A stretch of 64,000 bases of DNA from the NCBI RefSeq assembly GCF_009193265.1, contig NZ_VZZZ01000003.1, positions 62,001 to 126,000 of the forward strand, read 5' to 3'. This document shows positions 35,744 through 44,790 of the stretch, piece by piece; position 1 is the first letter of the stretch, and every line of letters starts with the position of its first letter. The notes beneath the pieces are model-generated. The model searched no databases. It saw nothing but the letters and a program-made list of their open reading frames with translations, and was not told where the DNA came from. A program made the translations under genes and the position numbers. Source of the stretch: Marinobacter changyiensis (GTDB lineage Bacteria; Pseudomonadota; Gammaproteobacteria; Pseudomonadales; Oleiphilaceae).

Positions 35744-36802
35744 GGTGTCTTGGGTGTTTGGGCTCAGGCTGCCATCGGAACACAGTCGATTGACCAGACT
35801 TTCGGCGCTCTCATAGGCCCCTTCTACCCGGCCCCCTTGCACCCAGTCACCGATAACACCGATGCGCTCATCATTGAACCAGAGATGACCGGGGCCCTCG
35901 GTGGCTGCAGATTTTGCGTACAACCAACGATGCGTCAAGATGTGATCCGGTTGTTCAACCACTCCTGTCGCTTGAGCAAAGGCGCCAACCAAAGCTTCAG
36001 TGACAAATTCCGGCGACCCATTCTGATACTGGTCGGACCAGTCCGGGCGCCCATGAAGCACCCACCACTCACCAATACCCTCACGGCCCGGCTTGCTGCT
36101 GTTGTTCGCAGCCCATTGCAAAATGTCGCTCTTCGGCTGAAAACCGTCATAGTCCAGACCCAGGGAGTGGGGAAAACGTGCCACCACGGTCCAGCAGGCC
36201 TGCATCTGGCTGACATGGGGCTCCAGAAATTGCGACAGCCCGGTAAGCCCACTCGCTGCCAACAGGTCCCGGGACTGGGCCGGGGGAGCTGTAATGATGA
36301 CAGCATCAAAGCATCCGTGATCCTTGCCTTCGGTATCCCGGAGCCGCCACTGATCATCATCTATGCGCTCAAATTTGTCGATTCGAATCCGGGCATTAAT
36401 AGTGAGTGATTCTGATAGCGCCCGGGAAATGGCTGTCATCCGGGGCAGACCCACGTAACGCTCCGAATCTTTGAACAGCCCCCACTCGCCGCTGTCTGAC
36501 TGGTATCGCAGTCGTGCGGACCATGTGGTGTAATGCTCCGGGCCGACATAGCGCTCAAGCAGCTCCCTGAACCCCGGATTGCGAATCGTGAAGTATTGCG
36601 CCCCGATATCCGCAGAGCCCCCGCCAAGGCTGTCAGGCAAGCGTTTGGCCGCCAGCCTTCCGCCCGGCCCCCGGCTTTTTTCAAAAAGCGTAACCTCGAC
36701 CGCCGATGCTTTCAGAAGAAGAGCCGCTGCCAGCCCGGACATGCCTGAACCGATGATGGCGATTCGACGTATGTTCCGCGGTGATCGAGATTCATTAAAC
36801 AT
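35726..36802 (-). CDS. Renalase-like FAD/NAD(P)-dependent oxidoreductase
   Basis: 358 residues from ATG 36802; a TTG six codons upstream is an alternative and neither has a strong ribosome site. FAD motif IAIIGSGMSGLAAALLL near 15-31, FEKSRGPGGRLAAKR, DIGAQYFTIRNP and a C-terminal RIGVIGDWVQGGRVEGAYESAESL. This domain order matches bacterial renalase-like proteins, which oxidise isomeric dihydronicotinamides; function inferred. It is divergent from the lipid operon and convergent (18-base overlap) with the HD hydrolase. Confidence 0.85.
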   Translation of the reverse strand: MFNESRSPRNIRRIAIIGSGMSGLAAALLLKASAVEVTLFEKSRGPGGRLAAKRLPDSLGGGSADIGAQYFTIRNPGFRELLERYVGPEHYTTWSARLRYQSDSGEWGLFKDSERYVGLPRMTAISRALSESLTINARIRIDKFERIDDDQWRLRDTEGKDHGCFDAVIITAPPAQSRDLLAASGLTGLSQFLEPHVSQMQACWTVVARFPHSLGLDYDGFQPKSDILQWAANNSSKPGREGIGEWWVLHGRPDWSDQYQNGSPEFVTEALVGAFAQATGVVEQPDHILTHRWLYAKSAATEGPGHLWFNDERIGVIGDWVQGGRVEGAYESAESLVNRLCSDGSLSPNTQDTSRTPE

Positions 36803-36908
36803 TGTGTTGAGTACATCCAATCATTGTGTGGTTGACGTAAACCCAGCAGATAAACAGGCAGTTGGCCGTTCGGCTACTATGACTATCTATAGAAAGGGTA
36901 AGCAGGGT

Positions 36909-37865
36909 ATGACCCGAGTGCAAAATTTGTTAGCGAACATCTTGAGGTGGTTCGACTCGAACGCCCATTCAGATCATCTGGATACAAGCTCACGCTCTTT
37001 TAATTTCATCCGTGTAATTCCCTTCATAGCACTCCATCTGGCGTGTGCTCTGGTTATTGTCACGGGTACCAGTATGTTTGCAGTAGGCTTCGCAATGGCG
37101 TTCTTCATCGCAAGAATGTTTGCTATTACCGGCTTCTACCACCGCTATTTTTCCCACAAAACGTTCAAGACCAACCGTTTCTGGCAATTCATATTTGCCG
37201 TTGTTGGTGCCAGCGCGGCCCAGCGAGGACCTCTTTGGTGGGCCGCGCATCACCGGCACCATCACCAGCACTCAGACGATCCCGAAGACCTCCACTCGCC
37301 ACACCAGAACGGTTTTTGGTGGTCTCACGTGGGCTGGTTCACCTGCGACGCAGGCTTTGCGATGGACGAGCGCCGGGTCAGGGATTGGCTGAAATTCCCC
37401 GAACTCCGACTCATCAACCGCTTCGATTCGCTGGTTCCCATGGCTGCGATCATCGCTATTTATCTCCTAGGCGAAGGCCTGGCAGCCTGGGCACCCGGGC
37501 TCGGCACCAATGGCTTTCAGCTGGTCGTCTGGGGGTTCTTTATTTCGACGGTGGCCCTTTTCCACGCCACAGTTTCGATCAATTCGCTGGCGCACGTCTG
37601 GGGCAGCCGTCGATTTGAAACCAGTGATGACAGCCGAAACAATTTCTGGCTGGCGCTGATCACCCTCGGCGAGGGCTGGCACAACAATCATCACCGCTGG
37701 CCTCAGTCGGTCCGCCAGGGCTTCCGCTGGTACGAGATTGATCTTACCTATTACATCCTCTGGGCCCTTGAGAAAATTGGCATTGTCCACGACCTCAATC
37801 CATTACCAAGGCATATTCAGGAAGAAACCTACCGTATTGACCAAGCCCGCAGGAGGCGAACATGA
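36909..37865 (+). CDS. Membrane fatty-acid desaturase (acyl-CoA delta-9 type)
   Basis: Integral di-iron desaturase, 318 residues from ATG 36909. Histidine boxes are HRYFSH at 78-83, HHRHH at 114-118 and HNNHH at 258-262, with hydrophobic pairs around 35-72, 88-105, 175-195 and 200-222. It introduces a double bond into acyl chains. The upstream open frame lies inside the antisense flavoprotein gene, and the ATG before it (36879) lacks a ribosome site. First of eight closely linked genes; the next ATG overlaps its stop by 4 bases. Confidence 0.92.
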   Translation: MTRVQNLLANILRWFDSNAHSDHLDTSSRSFNFIRVIPFIALHLACALVIVTGTSMFAVGFAMAFFIARMFAITGFYHRYFSHKTFKTNRFWQFIFAVVGASAAQRGPLWWAAHHRHHHQHSDDPEDLHSPHQNGFWWSHVGWFTCDAGFAMDERRVRDWLKFPELRLINRFDSLVPMAAIIAIYLLGEGLAAWAPGLGTNGFQLVVWGFFISTVALFHATVSINSLAHVWGSRRFETSDDSRNNFWLALITLGEGWHNNHHRWPQSVRQGFRWYEIDLTYYILWALEKIGIVHDLNPLPRHIQEETYRIDQARRRRT

Positions 37866-38335
37866 GCCAACCCCAAGACCGGCCAAACACTCCCGAATTG
37901 CCAGGACTTCATCTGCAATCAGTTACTGAGCGATTCAAAGCGCTTTTTAATCAGATGTCTTCGGACGATCTGGGGGCGATGAGCGAGGTATATCATCCTG
38001 AGGTCACGTTTACCGATCCTTTTGTCACGGTACAGGGACTTGAGGCGCTGGAAGTCTACTTCGACGGGGCTTATGGGAATGTTATCGAGTGCCGTTTCGA
38101 GTTTTCCGATGATATCGGGTCGGGAAATGATATATGCCTGCCCTGGGTCATGAAACTTCGGCACAAACGTATTCGGCGGGGAGAGTTGATTGAAGTAGAT
38201 GGCATTACCCGTCTGCACCTCGAAGACGAACTTGTTACGGTCCATCGAGACTACTTTGATGCCGGACAACTTCTGTATGAAAATTTGCCGGTGTTGGGCA
38301 GTGCGGTACGCTGGCTAAGGAAGCACGCTGCATGA
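37862..38335 (+). CDS. NTF2-like / SnoaL-fold protein
   Basis: 157 residues. The beginning VTERFKALFNQMSSDDLGAMSEVYHPEVTFTDPFVTVQG (in parts, FKALFNQMS and YHPEVTFTDPF) is the NTF2-like cone-fold pattern seen in nuclear-transport-factor-2 family proteins of lipid clusters. Its partner or substrate is not known; such folds bind hydrophobic ligands or act as isomerases. It overlaps the desaturase and the SDR genes by 4 bases each (ATGA), so translation is coupled. Confidence 0.8.
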   Translation: MSQPQDRPNTPELPGLHLQSVTERFKALFNQMSSDDLGAMSEVYHPEVTFTDPFVTVQGLEALEVYFDGAYGNVIECRFEFSDDIGSGNDICLPWVMKLRHKRIRRGELIEVDGITRLHLEDELVTVHRDYFDAGQLLYENLPVLGSAVRWLRKHAA

Positions 38336-39132
38336 GTAATCTGATGTCGAAACCCATTACAATCTGGTTGACCGGTGCGACCTCGGGGATCGGTTACGCC
38401 CTGGCGGAAGGCCTGCTGAAGGACGGTCACCACCTGATAGCCACCGGACGCCGGGAAGAGCCGCTTCGGGAACTGGCGAAGCTCGCTCCTGACCGGCTTA
38501 CGCCCGCCCTTGGCGATACCACGAATAAAGAGGACCTGGACCGCATTGGTGCTGTTCTGGATCAGCACCAACCCGTACAGATGGCCATACTGAACGCCGG
38601 AACCTGTGAATATCTGGACGTGGCCAAGTATGACAGCGAGGTGATCGAAAAGAATATCGTCACTAACGTGATTGGCACGTCCAGGAGCGTCGAGGCGGTT
38701 TTACCGTTTCTGCGGGCAGCCCGGAGCCAGGGTCTGGCTGCGCGACTTGTCATAGTCAGCTCGTCAGCCTGGTGGTTTCCATTCGGCCGTGCAGAGGGCT
38801 ATGGTGCGTCCAAAGCCGCCCTGACCTATTTTGCGCATTCCTTGCGAGCAGATCTGGCGGCAGAAGGGATCGAGGTCACTGTGGTTTCTCCGGGTTTTGT
38901 GAAAACACCCCTGACGGACCAGAACGATTTTGACATGCCATTCCTGATTACCGCAGAAGATGCCACCAACCGAATAATCAAAGGTTTGAACAAAGGCCAG
39001 TCCGAGATTCACTTTCCAAAGCGGTTTACCTGGACGCTCAAGCTGTTAGGCGCCCTGCCCCAGGGCCTGATTGACCGCATGGCCGCCGCCATGACCCGCA
39101 AAAACAATGAACAGCAGGAAGATAATAAATGA
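38332..39132 (+). CDS. Short-chain dehydrogenase/reductase
   Basis: 266 residues, classical SDR. Cofactor motif TGATSGIG near 14-21, NAG at about 89-91, catalytic serine in VSSSAWW and YGASKAAL near 158-165 carrying Tyr and Lys. ATG overlaps the NTF2-like gene by 4 bases and its own end overlaps the flavoprotein gene by 4. Probably reduces or oxidises an acyl-chain oxygen group in this lipid operon (inferred). Confidence 0.92.
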   Translation: MSNLMSKPITIWLTGATSGIGYALAEGLLKDGHHLIATGRREEPLRELAKLAPDRLTPALGDTTNKEDLDRIGAVLDQHQPVQMAILNAGTCEYLDVAKYDSEVIEKNIVTNVIGTSRSVEAVLPFLRAARSQGLAARLVIVSSSAWWFPFGRAEGYGASKAALTYFAHSLRADLAAEGIEVTVVSPGFVKTPLTDQNDFDMPFLITAEDATNRIIKGLNKGQSEIHFPKRFTWTLKLLGALPQGLIDRMAAAMTRKNNEQQEDNK

Positions 39133-40394
39133 CCGAACCCCGCCAGCGCATTGCCATTGTGGGAGCCGGTGTAGCCGGGCTCACTTCGGCCTGGCTATTG
39201 TCCCGCACCTACGATATTGAAATTTTTGAAGCCGGCAATTACGCCGGCGGCCACACCAATACCTGCCCGGTGGAAGCCGGCGGCCGCACCTGGCCAGTTA
39301 ATACGGGTTTTATCGTTTATAACGACTGGACCTACCCGAACTTCATCAAATTGATGGACAGGTTGGGCGTTGCCTCCGAGGTCAGCGACATGAGTTTCAG
39401 TGTCGATTGCCCCAGCACCGGTCTTGAATACAACGGCACGAATCTGAATACCCTGTTCGCCCAGCGCCGCAACCTGATCAACCTGCCTTTCCTCAAGATG
39501 ATTCGGGAGATTCTGCGATTCAATAAAGAGTCCAGGGAGGATCTGGCCGCCGACGCCATCAACGATTCCGAAACCCTGGGTGATTACCTTAACCGGAACG
39601 GCTACTCCCGGTTCTTTCGCAATAACTACATTGTACCGATGGGTTCGGCGATCTGGTCAGCGCCGGAGTTGGTACTGGAACAGTTTCCTATTCGCTTCTT
39701 CCTGCAGTTTTTCAACAATCACGGCATGCTGTCCGTGGATGACCGCCCCACCTGGCGTGTTATTTCTGGCGGCTCGGCAACTTATGTCCGCAAAATGATG
39801 GAAACCCTGGGGCCACATACGCACCTCAACAGTCCGGTCACCGGCGTGCAACGTTTTGAAGATCATGTTCTGGTGACCGTTAATCAAGAAGCGCATCGCT
39901 TTGATCAGGTCATCTTTGCCTGCCACAGCGACCAGACACTCTCCATGCTTGTCGATGCCAGCGAGGTGGAGCGGGAAATTCTGGGTGCAATACCTTTCCA
40001 GGACAATGAAGTCGTCCTGCATACGGACGCCTCTGTTCTGCCGACCGAGAAGCGCGCATGGGCGGCGTGGAATTACTTTATCCCGCGTCACAGCACGGAG
40101 CCGGTCTCCGTCACTTACAACATGAATATTCTCCAGAATTTCCATGACGCGCCGGAGACATTTTGCGTCACGCTGAACCGCAGCCGCGACATCGATCCGG
40201 CCAAAATTATCGAACAGTATCGCTACGCCCATCCGGTCTTCAGCCTGGAAGCCGTCGCCGCGCAGAACCGGTATGAGGAGATCGGTGGCAAGAACCGCAG
40301 CCATTTCTGTGGCGCTTACTGGTTTAACGGTTTCCATGAGGACGGCGTCCGCAGTGCATTACGGGTCACGGAAGCGCTCGGAGTGGAGCTTTGA
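39129..40394 (+). CDS. FAD-dependent amine-oxidase-family protein
   Basis: 421 residues. The dinucleotide motif IAIVGAGVAGLTSAWLLS lies near 8-25, then FEAGNYAGGHTNT, NTGFIVYNDWTYPNF and a C-terminal GAYWFNGFHEDGVRSAL. It belongs to the flavin amine oxidase group that is regularly linked to DUF1365 and cfa genes in bacteria, thought to act on fatty-acyl chains. The ATG overlaps the SDR gene by 4 bases. Exact reaction unknown. Confidence 0.9.
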   Translation: MTEPRQRIAIVGAGVAGLTSAWLLSRTYDIEIFEAGNYAGGHTNTCPVEAGGRTWPVNTGFIVYNDWTYPNFIKLMDRLGVASEVSDMSFSVDCPSTGLEYNGTNLNTLFAQRRNLINLPFLKMIREILRFNKESREDLAADAINDSETLGDYLNRNGYSRFFRNNYIVPMGSAIWSAPELVLEQFPIRFFLQFFNNHGMLSVDDRPTWRVISGGSATYVRKMMETLGPHTHLNSPVTGVQRFEDHVLVTVNQEAHRFDQVIFACHSDQTLSMLVDASEVEREILGAIPFQDNEVVLHTDASVLPTEKRAWAAWNYFIPRHSTEPVSVTYNMNILQNFHDAPETFCVTLNRSRDIDPAKIIEQYRYAHPVFSLEAVAAQNRYEEIGGKNRSHFCGAYWFNGFHEDGVRSALRVTEALGVEL

Positions 40395-40396
40395 CG

Positions 40397-41305
40397 ATGA
40401 CAGCCTCAGACGCCAAGCCGTTGGCAAGCCAGTGGTTGGAAGGCATCGTTCGACACCGTCGGCGAACGCCGGTAGCCCATCAGTTTGAATATCACACCGG
40501 TATGCTGGCGTTAAATCTTGATGAATGGTCCACCGTGACGCGCTTGAGCCGCTGGTTTTCGCTGGAACGTTTTAACTGGCTGTCTCTGCGCAGGAAAGAT
40601 TATTTTGCGCCCGAGCAACCTGACCTCAAGCGTGCGGTATCGGAACAGGTTGAGGCGGCTACCGGCTGGTACCCCGACGGTGCAATTGAGCTGATCACCC
40701 ATCCGCGCTACTTCGGCTATGTGTTCAACCCGGTCAGTTTCTATTTCTGTTATGACGCCGGAGCAGACTCCGCGGATGGCGCTGTGCCCCGCGTTATAGC
40801 GGCACAGATTACCAATACGCCCTGGCATGAACGCCACGTGTACTGCCTCGAACGCGGCGAACCGAGGGAGTCAGGAGGTGGCTGGAACACCCAGGCGTTC
40901 AGCTTTCGAAAACGCTTTCATGTGTCGCCCTACAATCCGATGGATCAGGATTACCACTGGCTCTTCAGCTTCCGAAACCGCGAACTGCGCATTCACATGA
41001 ATGTGCACAAGGAGGGTGAAAAAATATTTGATGCGACTCTGGCAGTCCAGAGAGTACCCCTCACTCGTAAAACGTTGCATAAGAGCCTGCGGCAGTTTCC
41101 TCTGGAGTCATTCAAGGTGGTCACAGGCATTTATTGGCATGCACTCAAGCTCAAGCTCAAAGGGGCCCGGTTCGAAACCCACCCCGACAAGCTGGACCCT
41201 GCCGATCCCAATTATCGCCTTGGCACCAATGACCAGGGCGAAGCCGTAGATCAGGCAAGTAGCGACCCGACAATTAAAGCAAAGGTAAGCTCATGGAGAA
41301 CATGA
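40397..41305 (+). CDS. DUF1365 family protein
   Basis: 302 residues. Family marks: HRRRTPVAHQFEYHTGML, ELITHPRYFGYVFNPVSFYFCYD (in parts, RYFGYVFNPVSFYFCY), ITNTPWHERHVYCL and HVSPYNPMDQDYHWLF. DUF1365 is almost always found next to cyclopropane-fatty-acid-synthase-like genes; its biochemistry is not established. Start ATG 40397 lies 2 bases after the flavoprotein stop. The 3' end overlaps the next gene by 13 bases. Confidence 0.92.
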   Translation: MTASDAKPLASQWLEGIVRHRRRTPVAHQFEYHTGMLALNLDEWSTVTRLSRWFSLERFNWLSLRRKDYFAPEQPDLKRAVSEQVEAATGWYPDGAIELITHPRYFGYVFNPVSFYFCYDAGADSADGAVPRVIAAQITNTPWHERHVYCLERGEPRESGGGWNTQAFSFRKRFHVSPYNPMDQDYHWLFSFRNRELRIHMNVHKEGEKIFDATLAVQRVPLTRKTLHKSLRQFPLESFKVVTGIYWHALKLKLKGARFETHPDKLDPADPNYRLGTNDQGEAVDQASSDPTIKAKVSSWRT

Positions 41306-42564
41306 ATTCATCACTGGAGACCACTGACCGTAAGATGCAAGGCTCGCTCACCGACCGAGTGGCCCGCAACTTAGTCTGCAGCCAGCTGAACGATCTGAGA
41401 GATGGAATCCTGACAATTCGTGAGTCCGGCTACGATGACCAGATTTTCGGCGACGGCAATACTGATCACCCGGCGGCAGAGCTGATCGTGCAGGACGGCT
41501 CCACTTGGCGGGATCTGCTTAGCGGCGGCAGTATTGGCGCAGCGGAATCCTATGTCGCTGGGGACTGGAGTTCCCCGGATCTGGTCGCCCTGTTGCGCTT
41601 TTTCTCCCGCAACCTGGATCGCATGAATGCCTTTGAGGACAGGTACAGCTGGGTGACCAAGCCAGCACTGAAAGGCTTACACTGGCTCAACCGGAACACC
41701 CCGACCGGCTCCCGCAAGAACATTGAAGCCCATTACGATCTGGGTAATGACCTGTTTGAAACCTTCCTCGACCCCACCATGATGTATTCATCGGCTATCT
41801 ATCCGAGTGAAACATCAACCCTTGAGGAAGCTGCCGTTTACAAGCTCGATGCCATTTGTAAGAAACTGGATCTGCAGCCGGGTGACCGGGTGATGGAAAT
41901 TGGCACCGGCTGGGGTGGTTTTGCTATCCATGCAGCGAAACATTATGGCTGTCACGTCAGCACCACCACGATTTCCCGGGAGCAACTCGAGCTGGCAAAA
42001 GCGCGGGTAGAAGAGGAAGGTCTGTCAGACCGCATTACCTTGTTGTTTGATGATTATCGGGACCTGTCTGGCCAGTTCGACAAGCTGGTGTCCATTGAGA
42101 TGATCGAGGCGGTTGGCCCGCAGTTCCTCGACAGTTATATCGGTCAGATTGATGCCCTGCTGAAGCCCGACGGGCTGGCTTTGATTCAGGCCATCAATAT
42201 GCCGGAACAGCGATACCAGCGGGCGCTAAAGAACGTGGACTTCATCCAGCGCTTTATCTTCCCGGGCAGCTTCATCCCCTCCTTCGGCGCTATGCTCGAC
42301 TCCGTCCGAACCCGAAGTAATCTGGTGTTGACCCATGCCGAGGACATCGGGTTTCACTACGCCCGTACGCTGCGGGACTGGTGTGACCGTTTTGTGGCAA
42401 ATGAAGACCGTATCAGCGAGCTTGGTTACAACCAGAGTTTCCGCCGACTGTGGCGTTTCTATTTTGCCTATTGCGAGGCTGGTTTCCGGGAGCGCGCAAT
42501 CGGCGTTTCACAGATTTTGCTGGCCAAGCCGGGCAACAAACGAGCGAACCTGTTGAGCTTATGA
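41293..42564 (+). CDS. Cyclopropane-fatty-acyl-phospholipid synthase family methyltransferase
   Basis: 423 residues. SAM motif MEIGTGWGGF is at 201-210, with HYDLGNDLF at 147-155. Relative to E. coli Cfa, three positions of the bicarbonate pocket differ: YSCA becomes YSSA (S167 for Cys139), the HTIG histidine becomes glutamine in LIQAIN (Q299), while the glutamate of the EHVG loop (E272, here EAVG) and the late tyrosine are kept. It still looks like an active methyltransferase on unsaturated acyl chains, but ring closure may not be its reaction. It overlaps DUF1365 upstream and DUF2878 downstream. Confidence 0.92.
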   Translation: MENMNSSLETTDRKMQGSLTDRVARNLVCSQLNDLRDGILTIRESGYDDQIFGDGNTDHPAAELIVQDGSTWRDLLSGGSIGAAESYVAGDWSSPDLVALLRFFSRNLDRMNAFEDRYSWVTKPALKGLHWLNRNTPTGSRKNIEAHYDLGNDLFETFLDPTMMYSSAIYPSETSTLEEAAVYKLDAICKKLDLQPGDRVMEIGTGWGGFAIHAAKHYGCHVSTTTISREQLELAKARVEEEGLSDRITLLFDDYRDLSGQFDKLVSIEMIEAVGPQFLDSYIGQIDALLKPDGLALIQAINMPEQRYQRALKNVDFIQRFIFPGSFIPSFGAMLDSVRTRSNLVLTHAEDIGFHYARTLRDWCDRFVANEDRISELGYNQSFRRLWRFYFAYCEAGFRERAIGVSQILLAKPGNKRANLLSL

Positions 42565-43085
42565 TTACCTCCAGCATCGCTCGTAACCTGATCAATTTCT
42601 TGCTGTTTCAGGCCGGCTGGTTCCTGTGCGTGGCGTTCCCCGGCATGTTAACCGCCGCGATTGCGTTCGGTCTGGTGGCAGTTCACCTGGTTCTGGTCAG
42701 CCAGAACGCCGCACGGGAGTGGCAATTTATTCTGCTAGGCACTGTGCTGGGCACCGTGTTGGATGGGCTTTGGTTCCGCACCGGCGTTATGGCAGACACA
42801 TCGGGCGCCGCCGTGATCTGGACGCCCATCTGGCTGGTCGGAGTATGGGCAGTGTTCATGACGACTATCGCCCACTCACTGTCCTGGATGGGGCAAAAAG
42901 CATGGTTCCCGTTTGTATTTGCACCGGTGGCCGGACCCTTTGCCTACTGGAGCGCCAGCAAACTGGGGGCTGTGACCCTGCCAGACCTGCCGGTTTCCCT
43001 GATAGCACTGGCCGTAGGATGGCTGGTGATCTTTCCCTCGCTCATGCATATTCGCCAGCGCTTTTATCCGGAGCTCGCCTCATGA
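42561..43085 (+). CDS. DUF2878 family membrane protein
   Basis: 174 residues, hydrophobic throughout, five or six helices. ATG 42561 overlaps the cfa-like stop by 4 bases. Family members are found in the same lipid-gene clusters and have no known reaction. The sequence has NLINFLLFQAGWFLCVA near the start and FAPVAGPFAYWSASKLG in the second half, resembling the family. Probably a membrane partner of the acyl-modifying enzymes. Confidence 0.8.
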   Translation: MITSSIARNLINFLLFQAGWFLCVAFPGMLTAAIAFGLVAVHLVLVSQNAAREWQFILLGTVLGTVLDGLWFRTGVMADTSGAAVIWTPIWLVGVWAVFMTTIAHSLSWMGQKAWFPFVFAPVAGPFAYWSASKLGAVTLPDLPVSLIALAVGWLVIFPSLMHIRQRFYPELAS

Positions 43086-43861
43086 TCGCCAAAAAGATTT
43101 CTCAACCAGCGTTGCTTGCCGCCCTGACACTGATCGGAACCCTGCCGTCACTGGCTTCGGCTCAGTCTGGTGACACCGACCTGTGGGAGTTCACGGGTAA
43201 AGCGTTTGATATCAATAATGATGATGTCTTGCTGTATGAAGAACATCACCAGGTGGAGGGTCAATGCATCAACAACATCTGGCAGCCCATGTCGCACCAG
43301 GTGGACTACTTCAAGCAAGGCGAGGATTCGGCGTTCGCCTCTAAAACCCTGAGCTATACGGAATCGCCTCTGAGGCCGAGTCTTGATTTTCGGCAGCCGG
43401 AATTTGACGAACGCATGGTGATCGCAAACCAGGAGGACCGTCAGCTGCAGATAACCTGGGATACCAACAAAGGTGACACGAAAACCTTTACGACACCCGT
43501 TGACCAGAATGTTGTTGGGGATGCCGGATTCGATAATTTTGTGCGCCGGAACTGGCCGAAAATTCAGGACGATCAGGCCATAGATTTCCGCTTTCTGGCT
43601 CCCACCCGTGGTGAACACTACGCATTCGTTCTCGAGCAAACTTCCGATTCCAGAATCAGCGGTGACGTCGTCCTGGAAATACGCCCCAGCGGATTTGTTA
43701 CCCGGTTCCTGGTGGACCCGATTATTCTCGGATATAGCACGGAAGGAGCACTGACGGACTACGTCGGACTCACCAACATTCGGGAAAATGAGGAACGAAA
43801 CTACACTGCCCATATCCAATATCAGACCGAAACCGCTGTGAGCTGCAACCTGACACCCTGA
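43082..43861 (+). CDS. Secreted protein, last gene of the lipid operon
   Basis: 259 residues from ATG 43082, overlapping the DUF2878 stop by 4 bases. A cleavable signal peptide is clear (basic MIAKK, hydrophobic core, then LASAQS near 24-29). The mature part is acidic and beta-rich (DLWEFTGKAFDINNDDVLLY, then HHQVEGQC and a C-terminal IQYQTETAVSCNL); two cysteines may pair. The family is not recognised with certainty. Its place suggests an envelope role linked to the modified lipid. Confidence 0.75.
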   Translation: MIAKKISQPALLAALTLIGTLPSLASAQSGDTDLWEFTGKAFDINNDDVLLYEEHHQVEGQCINNIWQPMSHQVDYFKQGEDSAFASKTLSYTESPLRPSLDFRQPEFDERMVIANQEDRQLQITWDTNKGDTKTFTTPVDQNVVGDAGFDNFVRRNWPKIQDDQAIDFRFLAPTRGEHYAFVLEQTSDSRISGDVVLEIRPSGFVTRFLVDPIILGYSTEGALTDYVGLTNIRENEERNYTAHIQYQTETAVSCNLTP

Positions 43862-43952
43862 ACATTCCCTGCTTCAACCACGTCGCAAGCGGTCGCTGAT
43901 ATCTGTGATAAACTTCCGAGTTAACAACCGTCAACAGATCGAGTCTGCGCCC

Positions 43953-44765
43953 ATGAAGTTCGTTTCTTTTAACGTCAACAGTATCCGGACCCGCCTGCAC
44001 CAGCTTGAAGCTGTTATTTCAGCCTGCAATCCTGATTTTATTGGCTTACAGGAAACCAAGGTCACCGATGAAGAATTTCCCGTCGAAGCCGTCAGAGCGT
44101 TAGGCTACCACGTTCATTTTCATGGTCAGAAGACACACTATGGGGTGGCGCTATTATCCCGCCTGGAACCGGACCTGGTTGTCAAAGGCTTTCCCGATGA
44201 TGTCGACGATTCCCAGAGCCGCCTGATCATCGGCCATTTTACGGTAAACGGTGACAAACTGACGGTGGTGAATGGCTATTTCCCTCAGGGCGAAAGTCGC
44301 GACCATCCGATCAAGTTCCCCGCCAAGCAGAAGTTCTACGCTGACCTGATGGAACAAATCGACCGGCTCAAAGAGCAAAGCCCGAACCTCATTGTGATGG
44401 GCGATATGAACATATCGCCGACCGACAACGATATCGGCATCGGCGCAGACAATGCCAAACGATGGCTGAGAACCGGGAAATGCAGTTTTCTCCCTGAGGA
44501 GCGGGAGTGGTTGTCTCAGGTTGAGCAACGGGGACTCACCGATGTATTCCGCTACCTGCACCCCGAAGAAGCCAATACATTCAGCTGGTTTGATTACCGG
44601 AGTAGAGGCTTTGAGCGGGAGCCCAAACGCGGGTTGCGGATTGACCTGATCATGGCCAGTGATTCGCTGTTGCCCAAAGTAAGAGCCGCCGGAATCTCAT
44701 ATGATATCCGTGCCATGGACCGGCCATCAGATCACTGTCCGGTTTGGGCTGAATTCGAACTTTGA
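43953..44765 (+). CDS. xthA: Exodeoxyribonuclease III
   Basis: AP endonuclease/3' exonuclease of base-excision repair, 270 residues. Metal and catalytic motifs: LQETKVTDEEFP with the catalytic Glu, YFPQGESRDHP, GDMNISPTDNDIGIG and C-terminal RPSDHCPVWAEF with the catalytic Asp-His pair. Start ATG 43953 (MKFVSFNVNSIR) matches the family; the longer frame from 43905 does not. The 3' end is 25 bases before a TetR gene on the same strand. Confidence 0.96.
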   Translation: MKFVSFNVNSIRTRLHQLEAVISACNPDFIGLQETKVTDEEFPVEAVRALGYHVHFHGQKTHYGVALLSRLEPDLVVKGFPDDVDDSQSRLIIGHFTVNGDKLTVVNGYFPQGESRDHPIKFPAKQKFYADLMEQIDRLKEQSPNLIVMGDMNISPTDNDIGIGADNAKRWLRTGKCSFLPEEREWLSQVEQRGLTDVFRYLHPEEANTFSWFDYRSRGFEREPKRGLRIDLIMASDSLLPKVRAAGISYDIRAMDRPSDHCPVWAEFEL

Positions 44766-44790
44766 TGTCACCGTTTCGCAGGACGCGCCG

